DNA of 64,000 nucleotides from Nakamurella aerolata (GTDB lineage Bacteria; Actinomycetota; Actinomycetes; Mycobacteriales; Nakamurellaceae): positions 216,373 to 280,372 of the forward strand of contig NZ_JABEND010000006.1 in NCBI RefSeq assembly GCF_013002705.1. The letters run 5' to 3'. The position numbers and the translations under genes were made by a program. Numbering within the stretch: position 1 is the stretch's first letter; every line of letters starts with the position of its first letter. Below the pieces are notes generated by a model, which worked only from the letters and a program-made list of their open reading frames with translations, was not told the origin of the DNA and searched no databases. Shown here one piece after another: positions 1 to 8,762 of this stretch.

Positions 1-2
1 GC

Positions 3-194
3 ATCGGCCGCGGTACCTACGCCGAGTGGGCCGCGCAGACCGCGGCGAACAAGATCGCCCTGCTGGGCCGCAGCCCGGTGGACCGGGTGATAGCGAACTT
101 CGCCATCGGTCTCACCGACCTGCCGCTGCCCACCAGGTATTTCGACGACGAGGCGGCTGCCCTGCGCTGGTTACGAGAACCCGATGAGCTCTGA
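3..194 (+). CDS. C-terminal fragment of a STAS/SpoIIAA-like protein
   Basis: The reading frame enters from the left edge and stops at TGA 192-194, so only the last 63 residues are visible. The ending (RYFDDEAAALRWLRE) resembles tails of small actinobacterial STAS/SEC14 (SpoIIAA-like) proteins; this is a family impression, not a proven match. The stop lies inside the next gene (11-base overlap), so the two are probably co-translated, which would place a small regulatory domain protein in the same transcript as a c-di-GMP enzyme. Confidence 0.5.
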   Translation: MGRGTYAEWAAQTAANKIALLGRSPVDRVIANFAIGLTDLPLPTRYFDDEAAALRWLREPDEL

Positions 195-2157
195 TCAGCC
201 CCGCCGCACCCGGAAAAAGGGCGCCGTGAAGCACGATCGGGCCGGCCGGGCCGACGTGCCGCAACCGGATGCCGAGCCGAAGATCCCGAAGCAGCCGGCG
301 GCCAAGCGGCGAATGGTCAAGCCGCCGGCCACCGAACCACCCGACGCCGAGCGGCCGGACCAACGGCAACCCGACGCCGAGCAGCCAGCACCGCAACAGC
401 CCGAACCCCACCAGCCCGAACCCCACCAGCCCGAAACCCACCAGCCCGAAACACCGAAACCCCGGCGCAAGCGCGCGTCGTCCGGCACATCCGCACCGTC
501 CGGATTTGCCGGTACTGCCGGCATCCCAACCGCCCCCGACACCCAGGGCAGCCCCGACACCGAAAGCACCGCAGGCACTTCGGGCACCGCAAGCACTTCG
601 GGCACCGCAGACACCGAGGCCACCGATCAGCGCATGGCGCAGGTGCTGCAGCTCATCGTCGACCTGGCCACCGGGCGGCTCGATGCCAGACTGGAACCCT
701 CGCATGCGCACGACGAGCTGGACGCGGTGATCACCGGCATCAACATGCTCGCCGAGGAACTGCAGGAGGTGTACGGCGATCTGGAGAGCCGGGTGGCCGA
801 ACGGACCCAGATGCTGCGGCAGGCCCAGTCCGAGCTGGAACGGCTGGCATTGCGAGATCCGTTGACGGGCTTGGCGAATCGTTCGCTGGTCGGCGACCGG
901 ATTGCGCAGGCGCTGGCCTGGGGCGAACGCGGCGCCCGCTTCCCCGCGGTGCTGCTGCTCGACCTCGACGGGTTCAAGACCATCAACGACAGCCTCGGGC
1001 ACACCGCGGGTGACGCGGTGTTGGTCGAGGTGGCGCGCCGGCTCAGCACGGTGGCGCGACCGATGGACACGGTAGCCCGGCTGGGTGGCGACGAATTCGC
1101 GCTGGTGATCCCCGATACCACCGCCGAGCAGGCCGAAGAGGTGGCGGCCGCCGCGCTGGAGTCGCTCAAGGAACCGCTGCTGGTGCACGGTCGATCGGTG
1201 TGGGCGCTGGCCAGCATCGGCATCAGGGTGGGCGCGGCCGGCGAGACCACCGACATGCTGCTCCGCGACGCCGATACCGCGATGTACGAAGCCAAGACCT
1301 CGGGCCGCGGCCGTGCCATGGTGTATCAGGAATCGATGCACAGCATGGTGCAGCGGCGGCTGCGGGTGGTGTCCGAGCTGGGCAGCGCCATTCGCAGCAG
1401 CGAGTTGCGCCTGGTGTACCAACCGATCGTCGACCTGGCGAGCGGCCGTACCGTTGCCGTCGAGGCGCTGGTGCGCTGGCACCATCCACACCGCGGGCTG
1501 ATCATGCCGGACGACTTCATCCCGGTGGCGGAAGATTCCGGGCTGGTGGTGGATCTGGGCTACTGGGTGGCCGAGGCGGCGATCAAGCAGGTGAGCGAGT
1601 GGCAGTCGCTGCTCGACGATGACGATTTCCGGGTCTACCTGAACGTATCGCCGGTGGAGCTGCGCCGGCCGGGCCTGTCGGAGTACCTGCGGGACAACCT
1701 TGAACGGTTCGGCGTGCCGACCAACCGGCTCGCCCTTGAGATCTCGGAAACCGCGCTGATGAGCCAGGATGTCGCCGGATTGTTGGCCCTGAAGGGCATC
1801 GAGGAATTGGGCGTCAGCCTCGAGATCGACGATTTCGGCACCGGCTATTCATCGATCGCCTATCTACGCCAGCTCCCGGTCGACACCGTGAAGGTCGACC
1901 GCTCGCTGATCACCGAGGTGACCGACGATCCCCGGCAGCGGGTGTTCGTCGGTGCCGTGTTGCAGCTGATCCATTCGGTCGGCTGCCGGGCGGTGGTGGA
2001 GGGCGTCGAGGAGCGCGAACAGGCCGAGGTGCTGTTCGATCTGGGATGCGAACGGGCCCAGGGGTTTTACTTCGGCCGGCCGATGTCTCCCGAGGCGATG
2101 ACCAGCCGGCTGGCACTGCAGGCCAGGCTCGCCAGGGGGCCGGACGGCGGACGCTGA
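184..2157 (+). CDS. GGDEF-EAL bifunctional cyclic-di-GMP enzyme
   Basis: Predicted cytosolic protein of 657 residues that makes and/or degrades the second messenger c-di-GMP. Residues 1-150 are a disordered Pro/Glu/Gln/Thr-rich tail with four 15-base repeats encoding QPEPH/QPETH units. Residues 150-225 look like a HAMP-like helix and coiled coil. The GGDEF domain has an intact GGDEF motif at 301-305, and the EAL domain has EAL at 427-429 and DDFGTGYSS from 549. Both catalytic signatures are intact, so either activity is possible. No membrane segment or PAS/GAF sensor is visible; input may come from the upstream STAS-like protein, with which it overlaps by 11 bases. The start is the ATG inside that overlap, with only a weak ribosome site. 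Confidence 0.93.
   Translation: MSSDQPRRTRKKGAVKHDRAGRADVPQPDAEPKIPKQPAAKRRMVKPPATEPPDAERPDQRQPDAEQPAPQQPEPHQPEPHQPETHQPETPKPRRKRASSGTSAPSGFAGTAGIPTAPDTQGSPDTESTAGTSGTASTSGTADTEATDQRMAQVLQLIVDLATGRLDARLEPSHAHDELDAVITGINMLAEELQEVYGDLESRVAERTQMLRQAQSELERLALRDPLTGLANRSLVGDRIAQALAWGERGARFPAVLLLDLDGFKTINDSLGHTAGDAVLVEVARRLSTVARPMDTVARLGGDEFALVIPDTTAEQAEEVAAAALESLKEPLLVHGRSVWALASIGIRVGAAGETTDMLLRDADTAMYEAKTSGRGRAMVYQESMHSMVQRRLRVVSELGSAIRSSELRLVYQPIVDLASGRTVAVEALVRWHHPHRGLIMPDDFIPVAEDSGLVVDLGYWVAEAAIKQVSEWQSLLDDDDFRVYLNVSPVELRRPGLSEYLRDNLERFGVPTNRLALEISETALMSQDVAGLLALKGIEELGVSLEIDDFGTGYSSIAYLRQLPVDTVKVDRSLITEVTDDPRQRVFVGAVLQLIHSVGCRAVVEGVEEREQAEVLFDLGCERAQGFYFGRPMSPEAMTSRLALQARLARGPDGGR
397..456 (+). 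repeat. 15-bp tandem repeat in the GGDEF-EAL N-terminus
   Basis: Four copies of a 15-base unit beginning CAGCCCGAA, in frame, giving a five-residue QPE(P/T)H repeat. Period 15 recurs in several unrelated genes of this window. Confidence 0.85.
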
Positions 2158-2181
2158 GCAGCACCCGGTTCCGGCTCCGAC

Positions 2182-2204
2182 CCGGCGCCGGTGCAGAGCG
2201 CCGG
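2182..2204. terminator. GC-rich hairpin between convergent genes
   Basis: Perfect 7-base arms CCGGCGC/GCGCCGG with a 9-base loop in the 49-base gap between the convergent GGDEF-EAL and MOSC genes. There is no T-tract, as is common for actinobacterial terminators. Function is inferred from position. Confidence 0.45.
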
Positions 2205-2206
2205 CG

Positions 2207-3088
2207 TCAGCCGACGCTCACCGCACCGGCAGCGCGTTCGGTCACCTCCACTCGATCGCCGACGCTGAGCCGCCCGAGCCGGTCAGGGATCAGATGCCGT
2301 GCGATCCACGTCTTTCCGTCCCAGCGCCGGTACCTGGCCAGGGTGCGGATCGGTTCCTTGCCCTTCTGCAGGGTGGTCGGGTCGATGGTGGTCATTACGC
2401 AGCGGTCAACGCTCTTCACCCCGCGCAGCCGAACCTCGCCGATCTGCAGCATGGTCCAGTCGTCCTCGTCGAACGGTTCCGCACCTGACACCACGATGTT
2501 CGCCCGGAAGCGTTGCGGGAGAATGGATCCGGTGCCGGGCGACTCGGCCTCGCCGAGTTCCAGCCGGCGCTCGGCCACCCAGTCGTCCAGTTGCCGCACC
2601 GATGCGGCGCCGATCACCGTCACCGGGTAGCCGTCCTGGAACGCCGCGTGATCGCCGGGCCGGCTGTGCTCGGGTCCGAGTTCCCGCTGCTCCGGTCGAT
2701 GGCAGTGCACCAGGTGCACATCGGTGCGCTGCAACACTTCTCCGAGCCAGGCATCGGCGGCGTCGGCGACGCGCAGCGCCTGCCAGGTCGGCCTGGTGAA
2801 CATTCGCACGGTGAGCGGTTCGGCCGCGGCGGCGGCGGCAAGCTCGAGGGTTTCGATGCCGGGCGCCGACAGCCGCAGCGGCACCTGGCAGTCCGGATCG
2901 GTCTGCGGGGTGTCGGCGACGATGCGCATCAGCGTCGGCAACTCCCGCGCGGTGATCGCCTGGCCGGCGTCATCCACCACCATCCACTCCCGGTCGCCCA
3001 CCAGCCCGGCGGTGCCGACCTCGGCCACCCGCACCGGGCGGATGGCCGTGCTCTTGACCGGGTGCAGGTTCAGCGCGGTGATCTCCAT
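2207..3088 (-). CDS. MOSC domain protein (YcbX-like)
   Basis: 293 residues. The N-terminal MOSC beta-barrel half begins with LHPVKS and GDREWMVVD; the C-terminal MOSC half carries the conserved cysteine in GVKSVDRCVMTTIDP. MOSC proteins bind molybdenum cofactor or transfer sulfur; YcbX-type members act in molybdenum-dependent detoxification of N-hydroxylated compounds. There is no flavodoxin or ferredoxin domain, so an external electron donor would be needed. The ATG start is preceded by a -10-like CAGACT six bases upstream, which suggests a leaderless message. Exact substrate unknown. Confidence 0.85.
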   Translation of the reverse strand: MEITALNLHPVKSTAIRPVRVAEVGTAGLVGDREWMVVDDAGQAITARELPTLMRIVADTPQTDPDCQVPLRLSAPGIETLELAAAAAAEPLTVRMFTRPTWQALRVADAADAWLGEVLQRTDVHLVHCHRPEQRELGPEHSRPGDHAAFQDGYPVTVIGAASVRQLDDWVAERRLELGEAESPGTGSILPQRFRANIVVSGAEPFDEDDWTMLQIGEVRLRGVKSVDRCVMTTIDPTTLQKGKEPIRTLARYRRWDGKTWIARHLIPDRLGRLSVGDRVEVTERAAGAVSVG

Positions 3089-3355
3089 CCGCTCAGTCTG
3101 CCGTCACCGCCCATGCGGCCGCGCCGCCGGTCCCCGAGCAGCGGCGGGGCAGCCCCGATGGTCCGGAACCGCCACCTCAGGTCCAGCGACTACCTTGGCT
3201 GGACGCCGGGCCGCCAGCAACGGCACGTGCCAGCGGCGCGGGCAACCCCGAGCATGGCCCGGGACGCGGCCGGGCAAACACCGCGACCGGGCAAACACCC
3301 TGGGCAAACACGCAGCGACAGCGGCCGAACCGGGCCAAGAGAGGACGGACGTCAG

Positions 3356-5323
3356 GTGCGCGCAGGCCGATGGGTGGTACTGGCTGCGCTGACGGCCCTG
3401 GCAGTGGCGACCGGCTGGCTGTTCGTGCTGACCGGCGCCACCGACGCCTTCCGCGCGGTGGGCCTGTCGGATCCGGGGTCGGCCACCCTCGGCGCCGCGG
3501 CCGCGGTCCGGACGCTCGCCGCCGCCGGCGGCGGGATGACGCTCGGCCTGCTGTTGTATGCCGCGTTCGTGGCGGCGCCGGCAACGGCGACAACAGTGTC
3601 GGTGGACGGTTTCCGGGCGCTGGACAGCGCGCGCCGGTGGTCGGTGGGCTGGACGGTGACCGCGCTGGCGATGGTGCCGCTCACCGCGGCGACCGGATCC
3701 GGTTTGTCGCTCCGCCGGGTCGCCGACGGCGGATCGTTGGTGGTGGCGGTGCAGGCCTCCGAGCAGCCGAAGGCATGGTTACTCACCGCGCTGCTGGCGG
3801 CGGTAGTCGCTGTCGGCACCCGCATCGTGCTGGGCTGGTCGGCGTTGGTCGGACTGCTGGCGGTGGCGGCGCTGGCGCTGGTGGCGTCGGTGGTGGTCGG
3901 CAACCCCGGCGAGGGGCCGGGGCACGATCTGGGGACGACGGCGGCGACCGTGCAGGTGCTGGCCGCCGGCTGCTGGATCGGGGTGCTGTGGGCCGCGTTC
4001 CGGCAGCTCACCGCCACCGGCCGCGCTCTCGATGCGACGCTGACGCGCCGGGTGGGTACGGTCGCGGCGGTCGCGTCCGGCGCCGCCACCGTCAGCGGGC
4101 TGGTGCTGATCGCCGTGCTGGCGCCCGGTCGTGACCCGACGGGCGCGCAGTACCGCTGGGCGGTCTGGCTCGGGCTGGGACTGGTGGTGGCGGCCGGTGT
4201 CGGCGGCTTGGCGTGGTGGCTGCGGCGACCGGATGGCCGCTCCGAGTCGAGATCCGCTGCCGCAACACGATTCTCGGGCCGAGCGTTACTGCTGACGCAG
4301 ACCGCGCTGCTGCTGGCGGCGGTGGCCGCGTCGGCGGTGGCAGCCGCCCGGCCGGCGCCGTCCAGCGTCGATCCGGGCGCCAGCATCGACGAGTTGCTGA
4401 TCGGTTACGACCTACCGAAGCCTTTCTCGCTGATCACGCTGGCGACGCTCTGGCGGTTCGATCTGGTACTTGGGTCGGCCGCGATCGTTGCCGCCGGCTG
4501 GTACCTGGTGTCGGTGCGGCGGCTCCGAACCTCGGGTCGGAGCTGGCCGGCGGGCCGGACGGCGAGCTTCCTCGCCGGCTGCGCGGTGTGGTTGCTGTCC
4601 ACCAGTTCCGGTGCCTCGGCCTACGGTAGCGCCTTGTTCAGCGTGCACATGGCGGTGCACATGCTGCTCAGCATGGTCGCCCCGATTCTGCTGGTTTGCG
4701 GCCAGCCGATCCGGTTGGCCACCAGGACTTCTCGGCCGAGCCCCGGCCCGGTGAGCGGCCCGCGCCGCTGGCTGGGTTGGCTGGCCGGCTCCCGGGTGCT
4801 GCGGTGGCTGTCGCAGCCCTTGGTGGCCGCGGCCGTCTATGTGCTGGCGCTGTACGGGCTGTACCTGACGTCGGTGCTCGATCCCTTTCTGCGGTACCAC
4901 TGGGGCCACCTCGGGATGAACCTGTTCTTCCTGGCCACCGGCTACCTCTTTTACAACGCGCTGCTCGGTGTCGATCTGCTGCCCCGCCGCCCCGGTGTGC
5001 TCCCCCGGCTCGGTGCGCTGCTGCTGATCATGCCGTTCCACACCGTCTTCGGGATCGTCGTGATGAGCTCTGACCGGTTGCTGGCGGCGGACTTCTACCG
5101 GTCGCTGGAGCTCGGCTGGCGACCGTCGGTGATGGCCGACCAACGGCTCGGCGGGGTCATCGCCTGGGTCGGCGGCCAGCTTCCGGTGCTGCTCGTCGTC
5201 GTGGTGATCTGCTGGCAGTGGTACCGCGGTCAGCGCGACGACGGGCCCGCCACCGGCGCCGGCTCGGTGCCGCTGGGGATGCTGGGTCAGGACGCGGACA
5301 CCGCGCTCACCCGGCGGGCATGA
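3356..5323 (+). CDS. CopD-CtaG fusion membrane protein (first copy)
   Basis: About 655 residues, almost all hydrophobic helices. The first half (to about residue 330) is a CopD-like copper resistance/uptake domain; the second half is a caa3-type CtaG domain with His-rich helices (SVHMAVHMLLS, YHWGHLGMNL, MPFHTVFG) thought to handle copper for cytochrome oxidase assembly. The mycobacterial protein Rv0102 has the same fused plan. I chose GTG 3356 because a purine-rich GAGAGGA sits about 10 bases upstream and the protein then opens with a transmembrane helix; the frame upstream is Arg/Pro-rich and unlike protein. The gene converges on the copper ATPase with only two bases between stops. A second, divergent copy lies at 11.5 kb. 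Confidence 0.88.
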   Translation: MRAGRWVVLAALTALAVATGWLFVLTGATDAFRAVGLSDPGSATLGAAAAVRTLAAAGGGMTLGLLLYAAFVAAPATATTVSVDGFRALDSARRWSVGWTVTALAMVPLTAATGSGLSLRRVADGGSLVVAVQASEQPKAWLLTALLAAVVAVGTRIVLGWSALVGLLAVAALALVASVVVGNPGEGPGHDLGTTAATVQVLAAGCWIGVLWAAFRQLTATGRALDATLTRRVGTVAAVASGAATVSGLVLIAVLAPGRDPTGAQYRWAVWLGLGLVVAAGVGGLAWWLRRPDGRSESRSAAATRFSGRALLLTQTALLLAAVAASAVAAARPAPSSVDPGASIDELLIGYDLPKPFSLITLATLWRFDLVLGSAAIVAAGWYLVSVRRLRTSGRSWPAGRTASFLAGCAVWLLSTSSGASAYGSALFSVHMAVHMLLSMVAPILLVCGQPIRLATRTSRPSPGPVSGPRRWLGWLAGSRVLRWLSQPLVAAAVYVLALYGLYLTSVLDPFLRYHWGHLGMNLFFLATGYLFYNALLGVDLLPRRPGVLPRLGALLLIMPFHTVFGIVVMSSDRLLAADFYRSLELGWRPSVMADQRLGGVIAWVGGQLPVLLVVVVICWQWYRGQRDDGPATGAGSVPLGMLGQDADTALTRRA

Positions 5324-5325
5324 CG

Positions 5326-7701
5326 CTAGACCGGCGCCGGCGCCGCCGGAACGCTGGGCGCCGCCGGTACGCCGGGCCTGGCCGGGCTGCTGTCGCTGGG
5401 CAGCGGCAGTTTGCGCAGCCGCAAACTGTTGAACACCACCAGGAATGACGACAACGCCATCGCCGCGCTGGCCAGCAGTGGGTTGGCGAATCCGGCCACC
5501 GCCACCGGCACGGCGGCCACGTTGTAGCCGAAGGCCCACCACAGGTTCTGCCGAATGGTGGCAACGGTGCGATCGGACAGCACCAGGGTGTCGACAACCC
5601 CGTTCAGGTCGTCGCGCAGCAGCACAACGTCGGCGGCGTCGATGGCGACATCGGTGCCGGTGCCGATCGCGACACCGAGGTCGGCGGCGGCCAGCGCCGG
5701 AGCGTCGTTGATGCCGTCGCCGACCATCGCGACCGTGCGGCCGGCGGCCTGCAGCTCGCCGATCAGCTGCACCTTCTGCTCGGGGCCGACGCCGGCGTGC
5801 ACGTCGGTGATCCCGATCGCCTTGGCCACTCGCTCGGCGGCGCGGCGGTGATCTCCGGTCACCAGCAGCACCTGGACGCCCTGCTCCTGCAGCGCGGCGA
5901 CGGTGGGCGCCGCGGAGTCCAGCACCGAATCCTGCAACGCCAGCAGGCCGCACACCCGGCCGTCGACGGAGACGGTCGAGGTGGTCAAACCCCTTTCCTG
6001 GTACCGGGTCAGCGCCTCCAGCAGCTCGTCGGGCAACCGGGTGCCCATGCTGCCGGGCGAGCCGACCAGCACCTGGTGCCCGTCCACCACGGCACTGATG
6101 CCGCGGCCGGCGACGGTGCGGAACTCGGTGGCAGCGGCCAGCTCCGCGTCGGGGTGCTGCTCGGCGGTGGCGGCCAGCACCGCCGCGGCGATGCTGTGCT
6201 CCGATCCCGACTCGGCCGCGGCGGCCAGCAGCAGCCAATCGCCTGGGGCGTCGGCCGTTTCGGCCTGACCGACAACGGTGAGCCGGCCGCTGGTCACCGT
6301 GCCGGTCTTGTCCAGCACAACGGTGTCGACCTGACGCCCGGTCTCCAGGCTGTCCTGTCCGCGGACGAACAGCCCGCTGACGGCGCCGCGGCCGGCGGCG
6401 GCGAGCAGCGCCACCGGGGTCGCCAACCCGAGCGCGCACGGGCAGGCGATCACCAGCACTCCCAGCGCCGCCGTCATCCCGCAGCTGAACGGCTCTCCCG
6501 CGATCAACCAGCCGGCGAGCGTCGCAGCGGCGATCACCAGGATCACCGGCACGAACACCGCAGACACCCGGTCCACCATCCGCTGGGTGGCGCTTTTGCG
6601 GGCCTGCCCCTGCTCGACCAGGTCGATCATCGCGGCCAGTCTGGTGTCCGACCCGACGGCGGTGGCCTCGATCACCAGCCGACCGTCAACCACCAGGCTG
6701 CCACCGGTGATGTCGTCACCCGGGCGCAGCGGCCGCGGCACGTGCTCACCCGTCATCGCCGAGGTGTCGACCCCGGCGGTGCCATCGCGTACCACCCCGT
6801 CGGTGCCCACCCGCTCGCCCGGCAGGCAGACGAACCGCTGGCCCTGCTTGACTTCTCGGGACGGGATCTCCATCAGCTGCCCGTTCGGCAGCAGCACCCG
6901 CACCTCGCGGGTGGCCAGCTCGGACAGCCGGCGCACGGCGTCGCCGGCCCTGGCTCTGGCCCAGGCCTCGAGGTACCGCCCGGCCAGCACGAACACCGTG
7001 ATGCCGGCCGCGGTCTCCATGTAGATCGATCCGCTATGGGTCAACGCGCCCCAGAACCCGTTGGGCACCGGCACGTTCGGGTCCATGGTGAACGCCGTGA
7101 CCAGCGACCACACCGCCGCCACCGCTACCCCGAGCGATACCAGGGTGTCCATGGTGCCGGTCAGCCGTGCGCCGTTCTTCAGCGCCGCCCGGTGGAACGG
7201 CCACGCACACCAGGTCACGATGGGAAGGCTCAGACCGAGCAGCACCCACTGCCAGCCCGGGAATCGGGCGCCGGGCACCAGGGCCACCACCAGCGACAGA
7301 TCGGCCACCGGGAAGAACAACACCAGCGCCACCAACAGCCTGCGCAGCAACGACTTCGCGTGGCGCCGGTCGGCCACCGACCGCTGATCCACCGCGCCCG
7401 GTGCCGCGACCGTCGCCCCGTAGCCGGTGGCGGCCACCGTGTCGAGCAGTCGCTGGTCGGGTACTTCGGCGGGCGCGTCAAGGGTGGCGGTGCCGGTGGC
7501 GTAGTTGACCGAGGCCCGCACGCCCGGCACCTTGCCGAGTTTGCGCTCCAGCCGGGCCGCGCACGCCGTGCAGGTCATGCCGGTGACGGCCAGCCGCACC
7601 CGCCGGTCGGCCGGCGGCGGCGGATCGCTGGTGGCGCCGTCGGTCTGCGGTGGTGTCGAACCGGCGCCGGTTGGCGTCGAGCCGGTGACGTCGATCGTCA
7701 T
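5326..7701 (-). CDS. copA: Copper-transporting P1B-1 ATPase
   Basis: 791 residues. One N-terminal heavy-metal domain with MTCTAC (Cys44, Cys47), a CPC membrane metal site at 420-422, the phosphorylated DKTGT motif (Asp464), an SEHSIAAA nucleotide-domain motif, and GDGINDAPAL. The later helices contain FGYN and ALSSFLVVFNS, the YN and SS residues typical of Cu(I)-specific P1B-1 pumps. It should export Cu(I) from the cytosol or supply it to extracytoplasmic cuproenzymes. Its ATG overlaps the stop of the ABC ATPase by four bases (ATGA), so it is the last gene of the FecB-FecCD-FecE-like operon. The pump assignment is firm; whether it serves detoxification or oxidase metallation is inferred. Confidence 0.95.
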   Translation of the reverse strand: MTIDVTGSTPTGAGSTPPQTDGATSDPPPPADRRVRLAVTGMTCTACAARLERKLGKVPGVRASVNYATGTATLDAPAEVPDQRLLDTVAATGYGATVAAPGAVDQRSVADRRHAKSLLRRLLVALVLFFPVADLSLVVALVPGARFPGWQWVLLGLSLPIVTWCAWPFHRAALKNGARLTGTMDTLVSLGVAVAAVWSLVTAFTMDPNVPVPNGFWGALTHSGSIYMETAAGITVFVLAGRYLEAWARARAGDAVRRLSELATREVRVLLPNGQLMEIPSREVKQGQRFVCLPGERVGTDGVVRDGTAGVDTSAMTGEHVPRPLRPGDDITGGSLVVDGRLVIEATAVGSDTRLAAMIDLVEQGQARKSATQRMVDRVSAVFVPVILVIAAATLAGWLIAGEPFSCGMTAALGVLVIACPCALGLATPVALLAAAGRGAVSGLFVRGQDSLETGRQVDTVVLDKTGTVTSGRLTVVGQAETADAPGDWLLLAAAAESGSEHSIAAAVLAATAEQHPDAELAAATEFRTVAGRGISAVVDGHQVLVGSPGSMGTRLPDELLEALTRYQERGLTTSTVSVDGRVCGLLALQDSVLDSAAPTVAALQEQGVQVLLVTGDHRRAAERVAKAIGITDVHAGVGPEQKVQLIGELQAAGRTVAMVGDGINDAPALAAADLGVAIGTGTDVAIDAADVVLLRDDLNGVVDTLVLSDRTVATIRQNLWWAFGYNVAAVPVAVAGFANPLLASAAMALSSFLVVFNSLRLRKLPLPSDSSPARPGVPAAPSVPAAPAPV

Positions 7702-8762
7702 ACCGACATCCTCGTCGCCGTGGCGGTTCTCGCCGGGTGGGAGGTCGCCGGGTGGGACGGCACTGGGTGGGAGGTCGCCGGGTGGGATGGCACAGTGTCG
7801 CTGGTTGCGGTATCGGCTGTTGCGGTACCAACTGTTGCCGTTGGGGCTTTTGCCGGGTCATCGCCTGCCGGTTGGTCCGGCCCCGAGTCGCGGGCCACTG
7901 GAGCCAGCTGGACGGCCAGCCTTCCCGTCAGCGGATGCGGCGGCAGTTGCGCGCGCACCCCGAACACCCTGCGGATCAGGGCATCCGACAACACCTGCGC
8001 CGGCGCGCCTTGAGCCACCACGGCGCCGTAGGCGAGCACCACCACCCGGTCGCAGTAGGCGGCGGCATGGTCGAGGTCGTGCAGTGCGGCCAACACCCCG
8101 ACATCAAGTTCGGACAGCAGCTCCATCACCTCCAGCGCCGATCGCACGTCAAGGTGATTGGTGGGCTCGTCCAGGATGAGGAACGGCGCACCCTGACACA
8201 GCGCCCTGGCGATGAACACCTTCTGCCGCTCACCGCCGGACAGCGATCCGACCTGCCGGTCGACCGCCCAGTCTAGTCCGACCCGCCGCAGCGTCGCTGC
8301 CGCCGCTTCGGCGTCCGCTCCGGCCCGGCCACCGAACCGGCTGCCCATCGAGATACGTCCGGTGGCAACGGTTTCCAGCACCGTCATCGATGCCGGGTGC
8401 TCGGGCAGCTGCGGCACGATGGCCCGCAGGGCCGCGACCCGGCGCAGCGGCAGCCGCAGCAGATCGGCCGAGCGCTGGCCGTCAGCGGTGGCGCCGTCGG
8501 TGGTGGCTGGGTCGGTGGTGGCTGGGTCGGTAGCGGGCTCGGTGGCGGCAGGGTCGCCGGTCAGCCGCACCGACCCGGCGCCCGGCCGCAGCGACCGGTA
8601 CAACACCCGCAGCAGTGTCGACTTGCCGGCACCGTTCGGCCCGAGCAGCCCGACCACCTCGCCCCGACCGACGGACAGCCCGACCTGCCGCAACAACTGC
8701 CTGCCCTCACAGGTCACCTCGATACCGTCGAGGCGCAGCGCCGCCGGTTCCCCCGCTCTCAT
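7698..8762 (-). CDS. FecE/BtuD-type ABC transporter ATPase
   Basis: 354 residues, with the nucleotide-binding fold complete in about the first 270. Walker A GPNGAGKST at 41-49, signature LSGGERQ, Walker B FLILDEPTNHLD. Closest in type to ATPases of iron-siderophore, heme and cobalamin importers. It is linked by 4-base overlaps to the permease upstream and the copper ATPase downstream. Two low-complexity insertions are unusual: a TDPATTDPATTD stretch near residue 75 and a C-terminal tail of SHPAT/SHPVP repeats, both encoded by 15-base tandem repeats. The tail is outside the fold and probably dispensable; its length may vary between strains. Confidence 0.93.
   Translation of the reverse strand: MRAGEPAALRLDGIEVTCEGRQLLRQVGLSVGRGEVVGLLGPNGAGKSTLLRVLYRSLRPGAGSVRLTGDPAATEPATDPATTDPATTDGATADGQRSADLLRLPLRRVAALRAIVPQLPEHPASMTVLETVATGRISMGSRFGGRAGADAEAAAATLRRVGLDWAVDRQVGSLSGGERQKVFIARALCQGAPFLILDEPTNHLDVRSALEVMELLSELDVGVLAALHDLDHAAAYCDRVVVLAYGAVVAQGAPAQVLSDALIRRVFGVRAQLPPHPLTGRLAVQLAPVARDSGPDQPAGDDPAKAPTATVGTATADTATSDTVPSHPATSHPVPSHPATSHPARTATATRMSV
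7731..7790. repeat. 15-bp tandem repeat in the ABC ATPase tail
   Basis: Four 15-base units built on CGCCGGGTGGGA(C/G). Read on the minus strand they give SHPAT/SHPVP pentapeptides. A related 15-base array (GTCGGTGGTGGCTGG, 2-3 copies) lies at 8496-8540 in the same gene. Confidence 0.85.

Noticed and set aside
2513..3355. N-terminal extension of the first CopD-CtaG gene (936 residues)
   Set aside because: The extra 281 residues are antisense to the MOSC gene and unlike protein; GTG 3356 with a ribosome site and a membrane helix is the better start.
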